Source of the DNA: Lactifluus volemus
Taxonomy: Eukaryota; Basidiomycota; Agaricomycetes; Russulales; Russulaceae
Assembly: GCA_022376515.1 (NCBI GenBank)
Contig: WTXI01000470.1
Coordinates: 1-23,029, forward strand
Direction: 5' to 3'
Length of the DNA: 23,029 nt
The position numbers and the translations under genes were made by a program. Positions within the stretch are counted from its first letter, which is position 1, and every line of letters begins with the position of its first letter. The notes under the pieces were generated by a model. The model saw only the letters and a list, made by a program, of their open reading frames with translations, was not told the origin of the DNA and did not search any database. Positions 1 through 8,948 of the stretch are shown here, in pieces.

Positions 1-38
1 GTGCTAGTGAGGATTGGGGAATTGACTACCGCAGTCAT
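1..38 (-). CDS. NACHT-WD40 NLR gene, N-terminal fragment cut by window edge
   Basis: Read on the minus strand, an ATG at 38 opens a reading frame that begins [13 protein letters not shown] and leaves the window at base 1. The same first residues start the complete NLR gene at 16739, and the DNA upstream of both starts matches for several hundred bases. This is therefore the 5' end of a second, tandem copy of the NLR gene lying mostly to the left of the window. Only 13 codons are visible, so nothing can be said about whether this copy is intact. The identification rests on the duplication, not on any domain. Confidence 0.75.
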   Translation of the reverse strand, partial: MTAVVNSPILTS

Positions 39-786
39 AGATGAACTCCCGATTGCTGATACAGTGATCCTTAAGGAAGGTGTAACAAGTTCCGTCGGAC
101 GTCCGTCAGCATTGTCGAAGTTAACATCAAGTTCTATATGTAGGATGCTCAGCCAGACACATGGGTATATTTTTGAAATAAGAAACGAACCGCGTTGGGA
201 TTCGCAGGCTATCTCCTGACTTCCAACGAGGATGTCTTTCCGTGTGGTCCTTTTCGCATAAAGACATATAGTAACACGAGATTGTGGTTGTACAGTACTG
301 CAGGAGACTCAGATGTTAGCAAGAATGAAGATACGACATTTCCCACAATGTGTTGACGGTCTCGTTCCATTCCACGCGCTGCGCCACGCTCCGCACAGAT
401 CGTGTCTGCCATATCCTGTCGCCGTCTGTAAATGTGGCGTAAAATCTCCTTTTCTTCCCAAGGAAGGTCTTGAGACGGGGAAGATTGTGCACTGTACGGA
501 CTGGCAAGGGCAAGCGATTTAGTATATATGAGAGCACAGTCATGAAATACGTACTGGTCACCTGGAGTCGGGTTGAGCTCAGTTGGATTTCACTGACCTG
601 AGAGCGGCTGATGTTTGACATTCTGGAGATTTGAGGACCTGGGGTGTAGTAATGGTGAATGTTTGACGGAGAACTGAGTGAGAGGGTTGATGGATCGATG
701 CCTTGAGGCAAACACGTTATCGTGTCCATATCAGGAAGGACATTACATAATGACGCGTCGCGCCGAAATGTGCGCTGCGCTGCCCC
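1..786. repeat. Segmental duplication, unit A, left part
   Basis: This stretch matches 16702 to about 17482 in the same orientation with few substitutions and small indels. It holds the start of an NLR gene (1-38) and its upstream region. Apart from that start I see no supported gene in 39-786: the longest minus-strand frame here runs into the transposon terminal repeat and is broken in the other copy. The match is interrupted at the transposon insertion (787) and resumes after 5135. Confidence 0.95.
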
Positions 787-788
787 TA
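787..788. repeat. TA target-site duplication, left
   Basis: The dinucleotide TA directly precedes the left inverted repeat and pairs with TA at 5109-5110 after the right inverted repeat. TA duplication is the hallmark of Tc1/mariner-type insertion. Confidence 0.8.
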
Positions 789-823
789 AGGTAGGGTTCA
801 TTCACACCCAACGTCATCACATG
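789..823 (+). repeat. Left terminal inverted repeat of the mariner-like element
   Basis: The left end begins AGGTAGGGTTCAT and continues to about 823. Its reverse complement is found at 5074-5108 with 31 of 35 bases identical by eye. The match degrades inward of this length. Confidence 0.92.
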
Positions 824-1084
824 ATCAAAGGGTGACAAACCGTGATGAAACACCATTTTTTCAATTTCTCATTCAAATTCACTCTTTTCCCAAAATGAAA
901 ACCTAAGGTCTCTGTAAAATGTAATTCTGAAGAGGGCTTAGGTTCTTGATTATCCATTTTTGACAGAGGAAGAAAGTTATTAGGTTTAGATCAATAATAT
1001 ACCATTTTAAGCAAATTTCGGCTGTTAAGCATGTCAATACGCGTCGCGAGCAAAAAATGTAAGTAAAAGACAGGCCTCGTGTTT

Positions 1085-1637
1085 ATGGGGCGGCGCAACT
1101 GGCGATATTGGAATCTTGGCCATCATGCACGCCCCAGTAAACGGAAATCAAACCCTGATTCAGATAAGGAAAATGTTGATGTATACACAGTATGCTCATT
1201 ACGCATTTGACAATTAATTATTGACTCGTAAATTAACAGGTCAATCCGTCCAAAAAAGCCAAAACAAGAGATCCTACACCAGTTGACCCGATAATAATCA
1301 GCAGTTCATCCCTGTGCGAAGTTCACAACACAAACTCAGCAACCTCATCCTCACATCTCAATGTTTCTTGTCCTTGTCATCCTGCCCTCGACTTTGTACC
1401 GCCTACACCAGAACTCGAGCCTGCCCTGGACATTCCCACTCCAAGAATCCCTCACCCTCCTACAATTGAAGAAATTGTAGACAATGATGCTCCGAAAACA
1501 CCATGTGAAAACTGGAGTGGGGAGGAAACATTCTGGATGTGTGAGGAGGGTGAGGAGGGTGAAGAAGGGTGGGAAGCAGATGAGGAAGATCACACCTTTG
1601 TGAATGTGGAGGATGACACAATGGAGGAAGCAGCTTT
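1085..1637 (+). pseudogene. Transposase 5' exons, severed from the catalytic part
   Basis: An ATG at 1085 opens a 32-codon exon (1085-1180) that begins MGRRNWRYWN. A GTATAC donor at 1181 and an ACAG acceptor at 1238-1239 define a 59 bp phase-0 intron. The second exon (from 1240) encodes a Ser/Thr/Pro-rich then strongly acidic segment rich in Glu, with several Trp, ending MEEAA just before a TGA at 1639-1641. The 14 bases coding EEAA plus two more recur at 3073-3086 in the same frame and lead straight into the rest of the transposase. This is therefore the natural N-terminus, now cut off by the nested insertion. The role of an acidic N-terminal region in this family is not known to me. The exon model is inferred from splice signals and frame agreement. 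Confidence 0.72.
1624..1637. repeat. 14 bp direct repeat, left side of the nested insertion
   Basis: GAGGAAGCAGCTTT here is repeated exactly at 3073-3086. It lies in the same transposase reading frame on both sides and reads as a target-site duplication. Confidence 0.75.
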
Positions 1638-1722
1638 GTGAATGAACTTTTCTCTGTTGAGACGGACTCCGGGGATCGCCCGATATACCGTGTTGTAACT
1701 ATACAGTGTCCGCTATGTAGAG

Positions 1723-3030
1723 CTACTCATGCAGTTTGTCCAATAACCCTCTCCTTGTCCTGCGTTTCGTCTCGGTGTTGAGTCGTGACGAGCGGCGGTC
1801 GGAGGTCATCTCGTGTGGCTGGTCGGAGGCTAGCACTCTGCCTAACGTGCGATTGGGGACATGCGTTGCCGCACTTTCCCGGGGGCCAGGAGTAGTCGTT
1901 GTCGGTGTCGGTTCTTGAGGCTTCGATGTCGAGCTTGACTTCTTCTTCTTTTTCGATGGATGTTGGTCTTGCGTCTTCTTAGCCTGAGATTGAGCGGTGG
2001 TCATGGTGCTGACAGGGGGGATGGGGGGGGCGTCTCGAGTCTTGGGGGCCGGCTTGTTCGGTTTCGGGGCAGCTCTGGACTTGCCTTTGCTGCTCGCCTC
2101 CCCACTCTCGACGTCAACCTCCTTGGAGAAAGGGCATCGGTGTCGCTTGGCGGCCCTGCGTGTCGCAAACTCTCGCTTGCAGAACTTGCATGACCGTTGT
2201 GGTTTGCCATTGGCTGCCTCGGCGGCGGCTTTCCGGCGCTCCTGCCTCGATGCGCGATTCCTTTTCCGTGCAAGTCGCCTCTTCTCCTTCAGAGCCAGAG
2301 ATGCCACTCTCTGTCCCTTAGCGAGATCGAAAAAAGCTTGAGGGCCTTCTCCGTTAAGAAGCTCTAAGATGTATCCGAACATCACCTTTTTCACCTTGTT
2401 GAGGGGGCGAGGTACCAGTGCAACAGCGCACTTGACCAGATGAGCGTGGAACTGGGGAGCGAACTCAACCCAAAAAATTTTTCCATCTTCGGCCTTTTGG
2501 GCCGAAATGACGTTAGCCACGAGGTGGTCCCGTGATAAGAACCAGCGGCGATGGAATATATTGTGGATGTCGAACACTGAGAGTTCGTCAGCCGCAGAAA
2601 GAGCCCGACGGGTTGGGGGTTTGCCCTTTGCCCTAGGGGTCGTGCCCGCCTGCCCTTCGCCCGGAGAATCACCGATGGGCTCAGGGTGTGGAGTGTTGGG
2701 CTGTGAAACGGGGGTCCCAGTGCAAAACGGTGTAAAAGGCGACTGGGAATTTGTTGTGCCGGCCTCGCCAAGCGAGCTCGGGGGCTCGGTGGGGGCTACA
2801 GAGGGAGTAGGAGGGGGGTCAACGGCTGGGTGAACGAAGGCGGCTCTAAGGGCGGCCTCCACCACGTCCGAACCATCGCCTAAGCGATGTCCTTGCTGGA
2901 TGTCTTCTGGCAGTGAGCAGATAACTTCCACAGCCGCGTTTATTGCTTGGTCTGCGCCTGGGACGCCTAGAATGCGGTCGTCCTTGGCTTTGTCGAAGGA
3001 CTGAAAGTCGAGAATGGGGGGGTAAGGCAT
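1723..3030 (-). CDS. Putative C2HC zinc-finger protein, unknown function
   Basis: This is an uninterrupted 435-codon frame without obvious introns, starting at ATG 3030. Residues 1-70 look globular. Residues 70-145 are Pro/Ser/Thr-rich. Residues about 150-245 form a compact-looking segment rich in aromatic residues (IFHRRWFL, FWVEFAPQFH). Residues 248-270 are highly basic and probably helical. A single finger at 281-299 has the spacing C-x2-C-x12-H-x-C (CKFC...HRC). The rest is a Lys/Ser/Thr-rich low-complexity tail. The composition suggests a nuclear, nucleic-acid-binding protein, but I do not recognise the family. It lies inside an insertion within a transposase, so it may be a transposon-encoded accessory or gag-like protein or a captured host gene. 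Its intact frame implies a fairly recent insertion. Confidence 0.7.
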   Translation of the reverse strand: MPYPPILDFQSFDKAKDDRILGVPGADQAINAAVEVICSLPEDIQQGHRLGDGSDVVEAALRAAFVHPAVDPPPTPSVAPTEPPSSLGEAGTTNSQSPFTPFCTGTPVSQPNTPHPEPIGDSPGEGQAGTTPRAKGKPPTRRALSAADELSVFDIHNIFHRRWFLSRDHLVANVISAQKAEDGKIFWVEFAPQFHAHLVKCAVALVPRPLNKVKKVMFGYILELLNGEGPQAFFDLAKGQRVASLALKEKRRLARKRNRASRQERRKAAAEAANGKPQRSCKFCKREFATRRAAKRHRCPFSKEVDVESGEASSKGKSRAAPKPNKPAPKTRDAPPIPPVSTMTTAQSQAKKTQDQHPSKKKKKSSSTSKPQEPTPTTTTPGPRESAATHVPNRTLGRVLASDQPHEMTSDRRSSRLNTETKRRTRRGLLDKLHE

Positions 3031-3072
3031 CGAGAAAATTTCGATGATGATGGTAAGAAGTCAAGAAGGCTT

Positions 3073-3086
3073 GAGGAAGCAGCTTT
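3073..3086. repeat. 14 bp direct repeat, right side of the nested insertion
   Basis: This is an exact copy of 1624-1637. From here the transposase frame (EEAAFNSQPRAYVF) continues without a stop into the large catalytic exon. Confidence 0.75.
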
Positions 3087-3162
3087 CAACTCACAACCTC
3101 GAGCTTATGTATTTGCACCAACACGAGAAGATGTCGCTGCAGCTTTCACGGACATTACAAAT

Positions 3163-4913
3163 ATGTTGCGTCCTCCGAGGAATAAAGGGCGTGGTTACAA
3201 AAGCGCTGGTCTTGACGATATTACCCGCACTCGTCTTGAGGGGATGAGAATGTTTTTAGCCGCATATATCCGCTTGGAGACGGACAGACCGGGACATCGA
3301 GGCAACTGGACAGAGGCTTCCCATGCGACGGTTACCATGCGTTGTGAGAGCAAGCACCATTCCAGAAAGCTTCGTGTGTGGGCACGATCATTTATCAATG
3401 ACCAAAAGGAGATCCCAGAGAATAGATATGGTCGCGGTAACAAATCGGTGATCGACGACGAGGATTTGGCTCAAGAAATTCATTTACACCTCCAGCAGAT
3501 CGGCAAATACATTAAAGCGGAAGACATAGTCCAGTACTGTGCCAGAACAGAGATCCTTGCTCGCTTGAAACGCACCAAGACGATTTCATTAGCAACAGCA
3601 CGAAGATGGCTCGAAAAAATGGGATACCGCTGGAAGAAGAATCTCAAGGGCCAGTACGTCAATGGTCACGAACGGCCAGATGTTGTCCACTACCGGCAAA
3701 ATGTCTTCCTTCCTGTGATGGAACAGTACGAGGCTCGTATGCGAACCTGGGTGGACGAGCATGGATGGGATTTACCTCGCAAGGTCGGCCGTCCTATCGT
3801 TGGATGGGTGCATGATGAATCAATATTCTATGCACATGATCGCCGCCAGACCGCATGGTACCACAAAGATGCAACAGCAAAACCTTACGCAAAAGGAGAA
3901 GGCGTCTCGTTGATGGTTGCTGACTTTGTGTCAGCTGATTATGGCTGGCTTCGATCTCCTGATGGAAAGGAATCAGCACGCGTCGTTTTTCGCCCCGGGA
4001 AAAATCGTGAAGGATACTTCACAAACGAAGATATTCTTGCACAAGTAGATCGTGCCATGGCGATCCTTTCAAGATACTATCCGGATGAGGATCACTACTT
4101 TATTTATGACAACGCATCAACTCACCTCTCGCGATCTGCCGATGCGCTCTCAGCCACTAAAATGCCAAAGAACCCTTCAAAGCCTGAGAAGAACTTTGGT
4201 GTTCTGATTGATGTTGTTGGTTTAGATGGCCGGCAAATCCATGGACCAGATGGTAAGATCTTGAAGCAAAAAGTCCAAATGCGGAACGGGATATTTGATG
4301 GAAGGGAGCAAGAATTCTACTATCCGAAAGGTCATGAGAAACCTGGTATTTTCAAAGGTATGGCCACAATACTAACAGAACGCGGTTACGATGTGTCGAA
4401 GAAGAAAGCGCAGTGCGGGAAGAGTTTTGCAGATTGCCCTGAGGGTGTAAAGGACTGCTGTTGCCGGCGCATCCTATTCAACGAACCTGATTTCGTTGAG
4501 GAGGAATCATTGCTAGAAACGTGCTGCAGGTCTAGGGGTTATCATGTCCACTTCTTCCCCAAGTTCCACTGTGAGACCAGTTTCATCGAACAATGTTGGG
4601 GTAATGCGAAGCAACGATACCGTCTTCTCCCCCCAACATCAAAGGAAGAGGATTTAGAGCGGAATGTAATCGCTTGTTTGGACAACGTACCGCTCATTTC
4701 AATGCGGCGGTAAGCATCCTTCTGGCCGGTTATTGATTTGAGTATCCGTGGTAACTGATTTGTAGATATGCGACTCGATCCCTCCGTTTCATGGATGCAT
4801 ATCGCAAAGGTCTAAATGGAAAACAGGCTGCTTGGGCAGCCAAGAAGTACCGCGGTCATCGAACGATTCCGGACTCGATCCTTCAAGATCTCGAAAATTC
4901 TAATGTCACTTAA
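3163..4913 (+). CDS. Tc1/mariner-like DDE transposase, catalytic part
   Basis: This is a DDE/RNase H-fold transposase; it would cut and rejoin the element ends in the nucleus. The first ATG downstream of the nested insertion is 3163, though the frame is open back to 3073 and beyond. The exon to 4709 is followed by a 56 bp intron (GTAAGC at 4710, TAG ending 4765) and a last exon 4766-4913 that ends in a conserved-looking basic tail (AAKKYRGHR). From Met 3163 there is a helix-turn-helix-like segment near residues 95-175 (TARRWLEKMGYRWKKN). Likely catalytic residues are D218 (VHDES), D316 (IYDNASTH) and E476 (FIEQCWG). The D316-E476 gap of 159 residues contains a Cys cluster (CGKSFADC, CCCRR), unlike compact DD34E mariners. 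The exon has no frameshift. Translation from 3163 alone would lack the N-terminus, so activity is doubtful. Confidence 0.93.
4710..4765 (+). other. Transposase last intron
   Basis: The 56 bp intron has a GTAAGC donor and a TTTGTAG acceptor. Splicing joins MRR to YATRSLRFMDAYRKG in frame, which gives the long basic C-terminal tail; without splicing the frame stops at 4711. Confidence 0.85.
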
Positions 4914-5073
4914 TTGACTCTTATGAAGTAGTAATTTATTTCTCATAATCAACACGATCCTGCGGGCAACATCAGGAGCATATACAATTGTTTTCAGTTC
5001 TCTCCAGCGGGACCACTGCAGGACCTCACGTCGCTGAGAAAGTATGACACATCAGTCACAGTGGGTCACATTC

Positions 5074-5108
5074 CACGTGATGATGTTGGATGTGGATGAA
5101 CCCTACCT
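5074..5108 (-). repeat. Right terminal inverted repeat of the mariner-like element
   Basis: The right end finishes ACCCTACCT and mirrors 789-823 with four mismatches over 35 bases. It is followed by TA at 5109-5110. Confidence 0.92.
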
Positions 5109-5110
5109 TA

Positions 5111-7095
5111 CTGTAAAGCGACACGAACACCGAGACGACCAAAATCCAACAGCCCCGCACCACGGTGCTTTCTCTGTTGCGTCTACCATATCTCATATCA
5201 CGGTCACCATTTTCACTCTGACCACCGTTTCCCTGCCCTCCTCTTTTACTCACTCTTTCAAGTAGAATCGTGTGCAACTGCGCGATTCAAAAAACCCTCG
5301 TCACGGAGGCTCTGAAACAGTATTAATCGTTCTGGAATGTACACTACAGGAACAAAGTGACGATTCCGAAGAAGCAGTGTAGGCGGACCTGAGCATGTGA
5401 GAGTGAGTTTCATTATTCACCTTCCAACCACGCCGTTATCTCGAGCCTAGGGTCATAGTGTTGTTAACAACATGAACTACTTGCCTCGGCGGAGCCTCAC
5501 AAGACCGCACAAGCCCATAAGGCGTGGCCGCAAGAAGCAGGGCAGAAGGTTTGAATTTCGTGTTGGGCCTGGGTATATACATGAGGTGTACACATTATTT
5601 CGAACTGCACCTTAAAAAAGGATACCCCAGTGCCGTAAGGCTCGCCAGGGTGTTAGAAGACAAAATAAGACACCTACTGAGTCAATGGCAGAGCCGCGAA
5701 GATGGGAGAAAAAGATTCAAACGAATATAGTGTATGTATGGGAACAGTACCAAACGAGAAGAACACTTGCTGTGGCGTTGAAAATAGGAAATACTGTACC
5801 ATGCGGCGGCCAGGATTCGTTTGAGCAAATTTCAGCTTGATCTGACAATGACAGCGCGGGTGACATACATGTTGGGAGCGAAGTCTCACTGATCCGTGAC
5901 TACAGCGCCAGTGGACTACTGCGGCCTGCGGCTCCCACCTGAAACTATCCCGTACGCCTCACCGTGAATAAGGTCTTCGTGGAGGACGTCCTCGACCATG
6001 TCCACGGTCATCCAACTTGTTTATATCAATTCGTTCTAAGAGTCAATATATGCCGTCCTTGGTGGTGGAGTTGGCATCCGGTTGCGCTCGCTCATGCTTG
6101 GCGAAGACGGCTATTGCTGCTCCTCCCTTTCAGTAGCCCGGGTATACTTTTGCCCCTTCGTAAGGCGGATGATAACGACATTCATTGGCGTTTATTCGGT
6201 GTACCCTCGCCCGTGCGTATCGACAGACTGCCGAGGGCCGTGCTCGGCTACAAACGACCAAAATCATTCCAGATTCAAATTTCAGGGTCGATATAGATGG
6301 ATGTGTATTGAAGGTTCTCCACGTCGGTGACGTGGGCCGTCGGCCTGGCTTGCACGAATTCTCATTTGTCCAATCACGATCGGAGCGCCAATGCTCACGT
6401 GATCGAGATGTTTCCGATCTCCGCTCAACGACGCCAAGTTGTATGTACTGTAATCCAAGGCCTTTTCTTCATTTGCACCTGGTTGCAGTCACCGAGTTTG
6501 GTCATGCCAAAAGCCTATAGTACAACTATTCTTTGGAACTCCAGCGCAATGATGACCTAGTATTCTGAACTTGAATATAGCATGCGGCATCATCCGCTAC
6601 CATTGTTTGCTTCGAGAAGTTCCGAGAGACGATTCGATGGGTGTCAGTTGGCACAACCCGATCAGCTCCCCAGGAGAGGAGCGAAGGGTTCTTCCACGTA
6701 AATCAGCAGTTATCAGCTCCATTTCTCTCTTTCACTATCTCATTTGCGTTGTTCCTCCCTCGACCTCTTTCTTGCAAATGTACTTGGATCACATATTCGT
6801 ACGTCACGCTCCCACTTTCCTCCGCATCCTCTTGTTCATTACCTCTCATGCTACGCATGTCATCTCGTTTCTCCCAATACTGAATATCCTTTGGATGCCT
6901 GCCATTGCCTGGGCACGCAACTTGGCTTGTTTTCTCACGCTCACGCTCGTTCCACCAATTAATGGTTTTACGTGAGTCAAGGCAGGATAAATGTATTGAA
7001 GGACCTTGCACTGGCATCCATGCCGGCTCTTGTATCTCTTTATGCCAAAAGGGCCGTGAGGAATGATACCCTTGTTGGGAGGAAGCTTGAGGAGG
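5111..7095. other. Long stretch without a supported gene, unit A
   Basis: Several short frames occur, such as 5964-6296 and 6571-6975 on the plus strand. They change frame or are interrupted in the matching segment of unit B (17483-19345), and none shows a domain I recognise. A stretch near 6971-7130 reads as a helical-looking peptide after a GTGAGT (SQGRINVLKDLALASMP), but no complete gene model could be built. It may be decayed genic DNA. Confidence 0.5.
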
Positions 7096-7426
7096 TCATT
7101 TGTAAACCCCAACGCGGTTCGTCTTCGTCTTTTTGAACTCCGAGACTGGGGTGCCGGAACAAGACAGGCTGTAGCAGCCCCATTTTCTGATGATGCAAAT
7201 CAACTTGAGAAGATCGATACATCTTATGGATCAATCCGTGATCAGCAGTGACGGCTGGATATATGGAAAGGAGAAAGTACTTCTTTTATGGATTCCTGAG
7301 ATTCACAGGTCGTGTCTCCAAAGACCTAGCAATGTCTGGATTGCGGGTGAGAATGAGATACGGCTTGATCTCTCGAAGTTTGTGCACGGATCAAAGTGGA
7401 CTACAGTACAATCACAATTTATCTAG
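7096..7426 (+). pseudogene. NLR (NACHT-WD40) C-terminal relic, unit A
   Basis: The last roughly 65 codons (to TAG at 7424-7426) encode a tail very like the C-terminus of the minus-strand NLR gene at 11915-12130. Shared blocks are DGWI-G, LLLWIP, HR-CL, VWIAGE and the SKFVHGS-W ending. The similarity is also clear at DNA level. Upstream the frame can be followed to about 7096 only by allowing a short indel near 7210, using unit B as a guide. No WD40 repeat or NACHT domain lies upstream. It is most simply a leftover of a second NLR gene in opposite orientation. A short expressed protein cannot be excluded. Confidence 0.72.
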
Positions 7427-7730
7427 AGACATTTTTTATGGCTTTCTGTAATTCGAGTATGCTCTCGAGCGCGTGCTATGATGTTATCATCCTACCCAGG
7501 CGGCCTTGTGCTTCACAAAGAAGCTCTATCATTCATGACTGTGACTTTTCGCTTTACCTTGTTCCACCGGGCCCGGAGGACTTGGATGCAGCTACGAGTC
7601 GCGGCTTCTTGAACGATTTACCTTTAGCAGGCAATGAGATTAACTTATTGAGAAATGGCTCGGGTCGTTTGGAATTTGAAGCAAACTCACCCCAGACTTG
7701 TGCTTGTGCTTGGACTTGAGCTTTGATGCG
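7427..7730. other. Spacer between NLR relic and Pro-rich gene
   Basis: A plus-strand frame across 7396-7719 has no recognisable domain, and the corresponding B frame differs by small indels. I see no supported gene. Confidence 0.4.
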
Positions 7731-8496
7731 ATGTCAAACGACGGACAGCTCAGAAAAAAAGACAGAGGCGGTCATGGTTAGTGAAGCTCCCCTCTCGACA
7801 ACTACAGTGCAGCAACAAGAGCACCCCCAGCCTCCGACGCAGCCTATTCCAGGATCGGTGCCCCCTGCAGACGACTCGCGATCGAGGCATGTCAATGCCA
7901 ATGCATCCCCACAACCTTCACAACCTCAAACCCAAACCCAGCAGCACGTAATATATAGCTCCCACTCCACATCCACCTCGACGTTCAAGCCACCACGAGC
8001 CCCGTCGACGTCCAAAACCGGCTGATGACCACCCATCACTGGCTCTTGCCGCCACTGATCATGAGCATCTCGGTCGAATCCCAAGTAACACACAATCCTT
8101 GCCACAACCTCGATCACGTTCTCGCAGCCTGCTCATGCTCACCATGACCAACGCCTCCAACGCCCACACTCGCTGGATGATGAGCGACACTCGATTCCGG
8201 TGCCTGATACGACGAGCTGGATCGTCCCAGCGGAAAAACGCCAGGTACGGATGAACAACATTTTTTTTCACCTTCCTTTTTTTGCTGATATATCGTCCGC
8301 ATATATGCATTGTGTTCCTATTTGGGGGTGTATGCAGAAATAGAGTGACGCACATGTGGTACGCTTCGACCTTCTTGGAACCACGCGCGATCGTGACGCG
8401 GGAAGCTTCATCGACTACAAGCTGGAGGAAGAGCTCGAGTGCTTTCGCTGCATTGAATCATTTTTTGTTAGAAATGTGTCGTTACGGAGAGAGTAG
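7731..8496 (+). pseudogene. Pro/His-rich unknown protein gene, unit A, frameshifted
   Basis: An ATG at 7731 begins MSNDGQL, a start shared in position with unit B. The deduced protein is low-complexity (Pro, Gln, Ser, His, Arg) and then ends exon 1 at 8244 with TSWIVPAEKRQ. A 99 bp intron (GTACGG at 8245 to TAG ending at 8343) leads to exon 2, which starts SDAHVVRFDLL and ends LRRE with TAG at 8494. The A copy has small indels near 7750, near 7958 and at about 8125 that break the frame. Unit B is intact at the last two of these and broken elsewhere, so a common intact ancestor can be inferred. I do not recognise the family. The same frame stays open after the TAG. Confidence 0.5.
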
Positions 8497-8948
8497 GAGT
8501 ACAAACGACGTACAGATGACGATAGGCGTCGCTTGAGCGACCTTGCCAACTTCTTCATCCTTCTGCATAATCTTTTTGATCCGCGCCTTTTTGGTACAAA
8601 TAGGGAAAAAAAAATAGTGATGGCGCACGCGTTGAGTATTGTGACAACTTGGATCATAGGAAGGAAGAGAACGTACTACTGGGAACTTTGTCGTCTTGTT
8701 TCTATTCTTGATATTTTAGCTGATAGAGAGTTTGTCTGACTTGGCAAGTAGATTGGGTTGAGAGAGAGGTTTGGACGCGCCGACGCGTATGGCGGTGATC
8801 GGTCGCGCTTTGCGGTGAAGAGCTGGCCAAGCGGAGCGGGTAATTGCGCAAGCTGAAGAACCTCCGAAGAGGTCCGTGTTATTTATGCCCATACCATCTC
8901 GGGTTAGGGTCACGATCACTCTTCGCTTCGACTCACTTCACTCTCATC
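8497..8948. other. Spacer upstream of Dap1, unit A
   Basis: The first roughly 110 bases continue the frame of the preceding gene past its stop in both duplicate copies. The rest would contain the Dap1 promoter and leader. I see no clear TATA box and no separate gene. Confidence 0.4.

Larger units (their letters stand above)
1638..3086 (-). mobile_element. Nested insertion carrying an antisense C2HC-finger gene
   Basis: The segment from 1638 to 3072, plus one copy of the 14 bp repeat, separates two parts of the transposase that join in frame when 1449 bases are removed. Its only evident gene is the minus-strand ORF at 1723-3030. I see no terminal inverted repeats, no long terminal repeats and no poly-A tract at the 3' end of the gene (left side). 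A 14 bp duplication would fit a non-LTR retroelement or a retroposed gene, but neither is proved. A spliced intron is a less likely alternative. Confidence 0.6.
789..5108 (+). mobile_element. Tc1/mariner-like DNA transposon, 4.3 kb, interrupted by a nested insertion
   Basis: The element is bounded by about 35 bp terminal inverted repeats (789-823 and 5074-5108) and flanked by TA. It carries a DDE transposase gene on the plus strand (exons between 1085 and 4913), which supports assignment to the Tc1/mariner/IS630 group. The matching duplicated segment near 17482 lacks the whole element, an independent sign of its boundaries. A second insertion at about 1638-3086, holding an antisense finger-protein gene, splits the transposase, so this copy probably cannot make full-length transposase. 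Without that insertion it would be about 2.9 kb. The interval 824-1084 is AT-rich leader and 4914-5073 is trailer; I see no other genes in them. Confidence 0.92.

Noticed and set aside
316..801. Minus-strand 161-codon ORF near the left edge
   Set aside because: Its start lies within the transposon terminal repeat, and the frame is broken in the matching segment of unit B.
789..1084. A separate small gene in the transposon leader
   Set aside because: AT-rich with many stops in all frames; it fits an untranslated leader.
1638..3072. The finger-gene segment as a large intron of the transposase
   Set aside because: An in-frame GT-AG pair can be forced (GTGAAT at 1638 to AG at 3065), but there is no pyrimidine tract, and the exact 14 bp repeat is better explained by insertion.
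3163..4913. KDZ (Kyakuja-Dileera-Zisupton) or hAT transposase
   Set aside because: The HDES, YDNASTH and IEQCWG motifs, the helix-turn-helix segment and the TA duplication match the Tc1/mariner group instead.
6571..6975. Hydrophobic 134-codon plus-strand ORF
   Set aside because: The unit B copy has deletions and a different frame (19013-19357), so selection on this frame is not supported.
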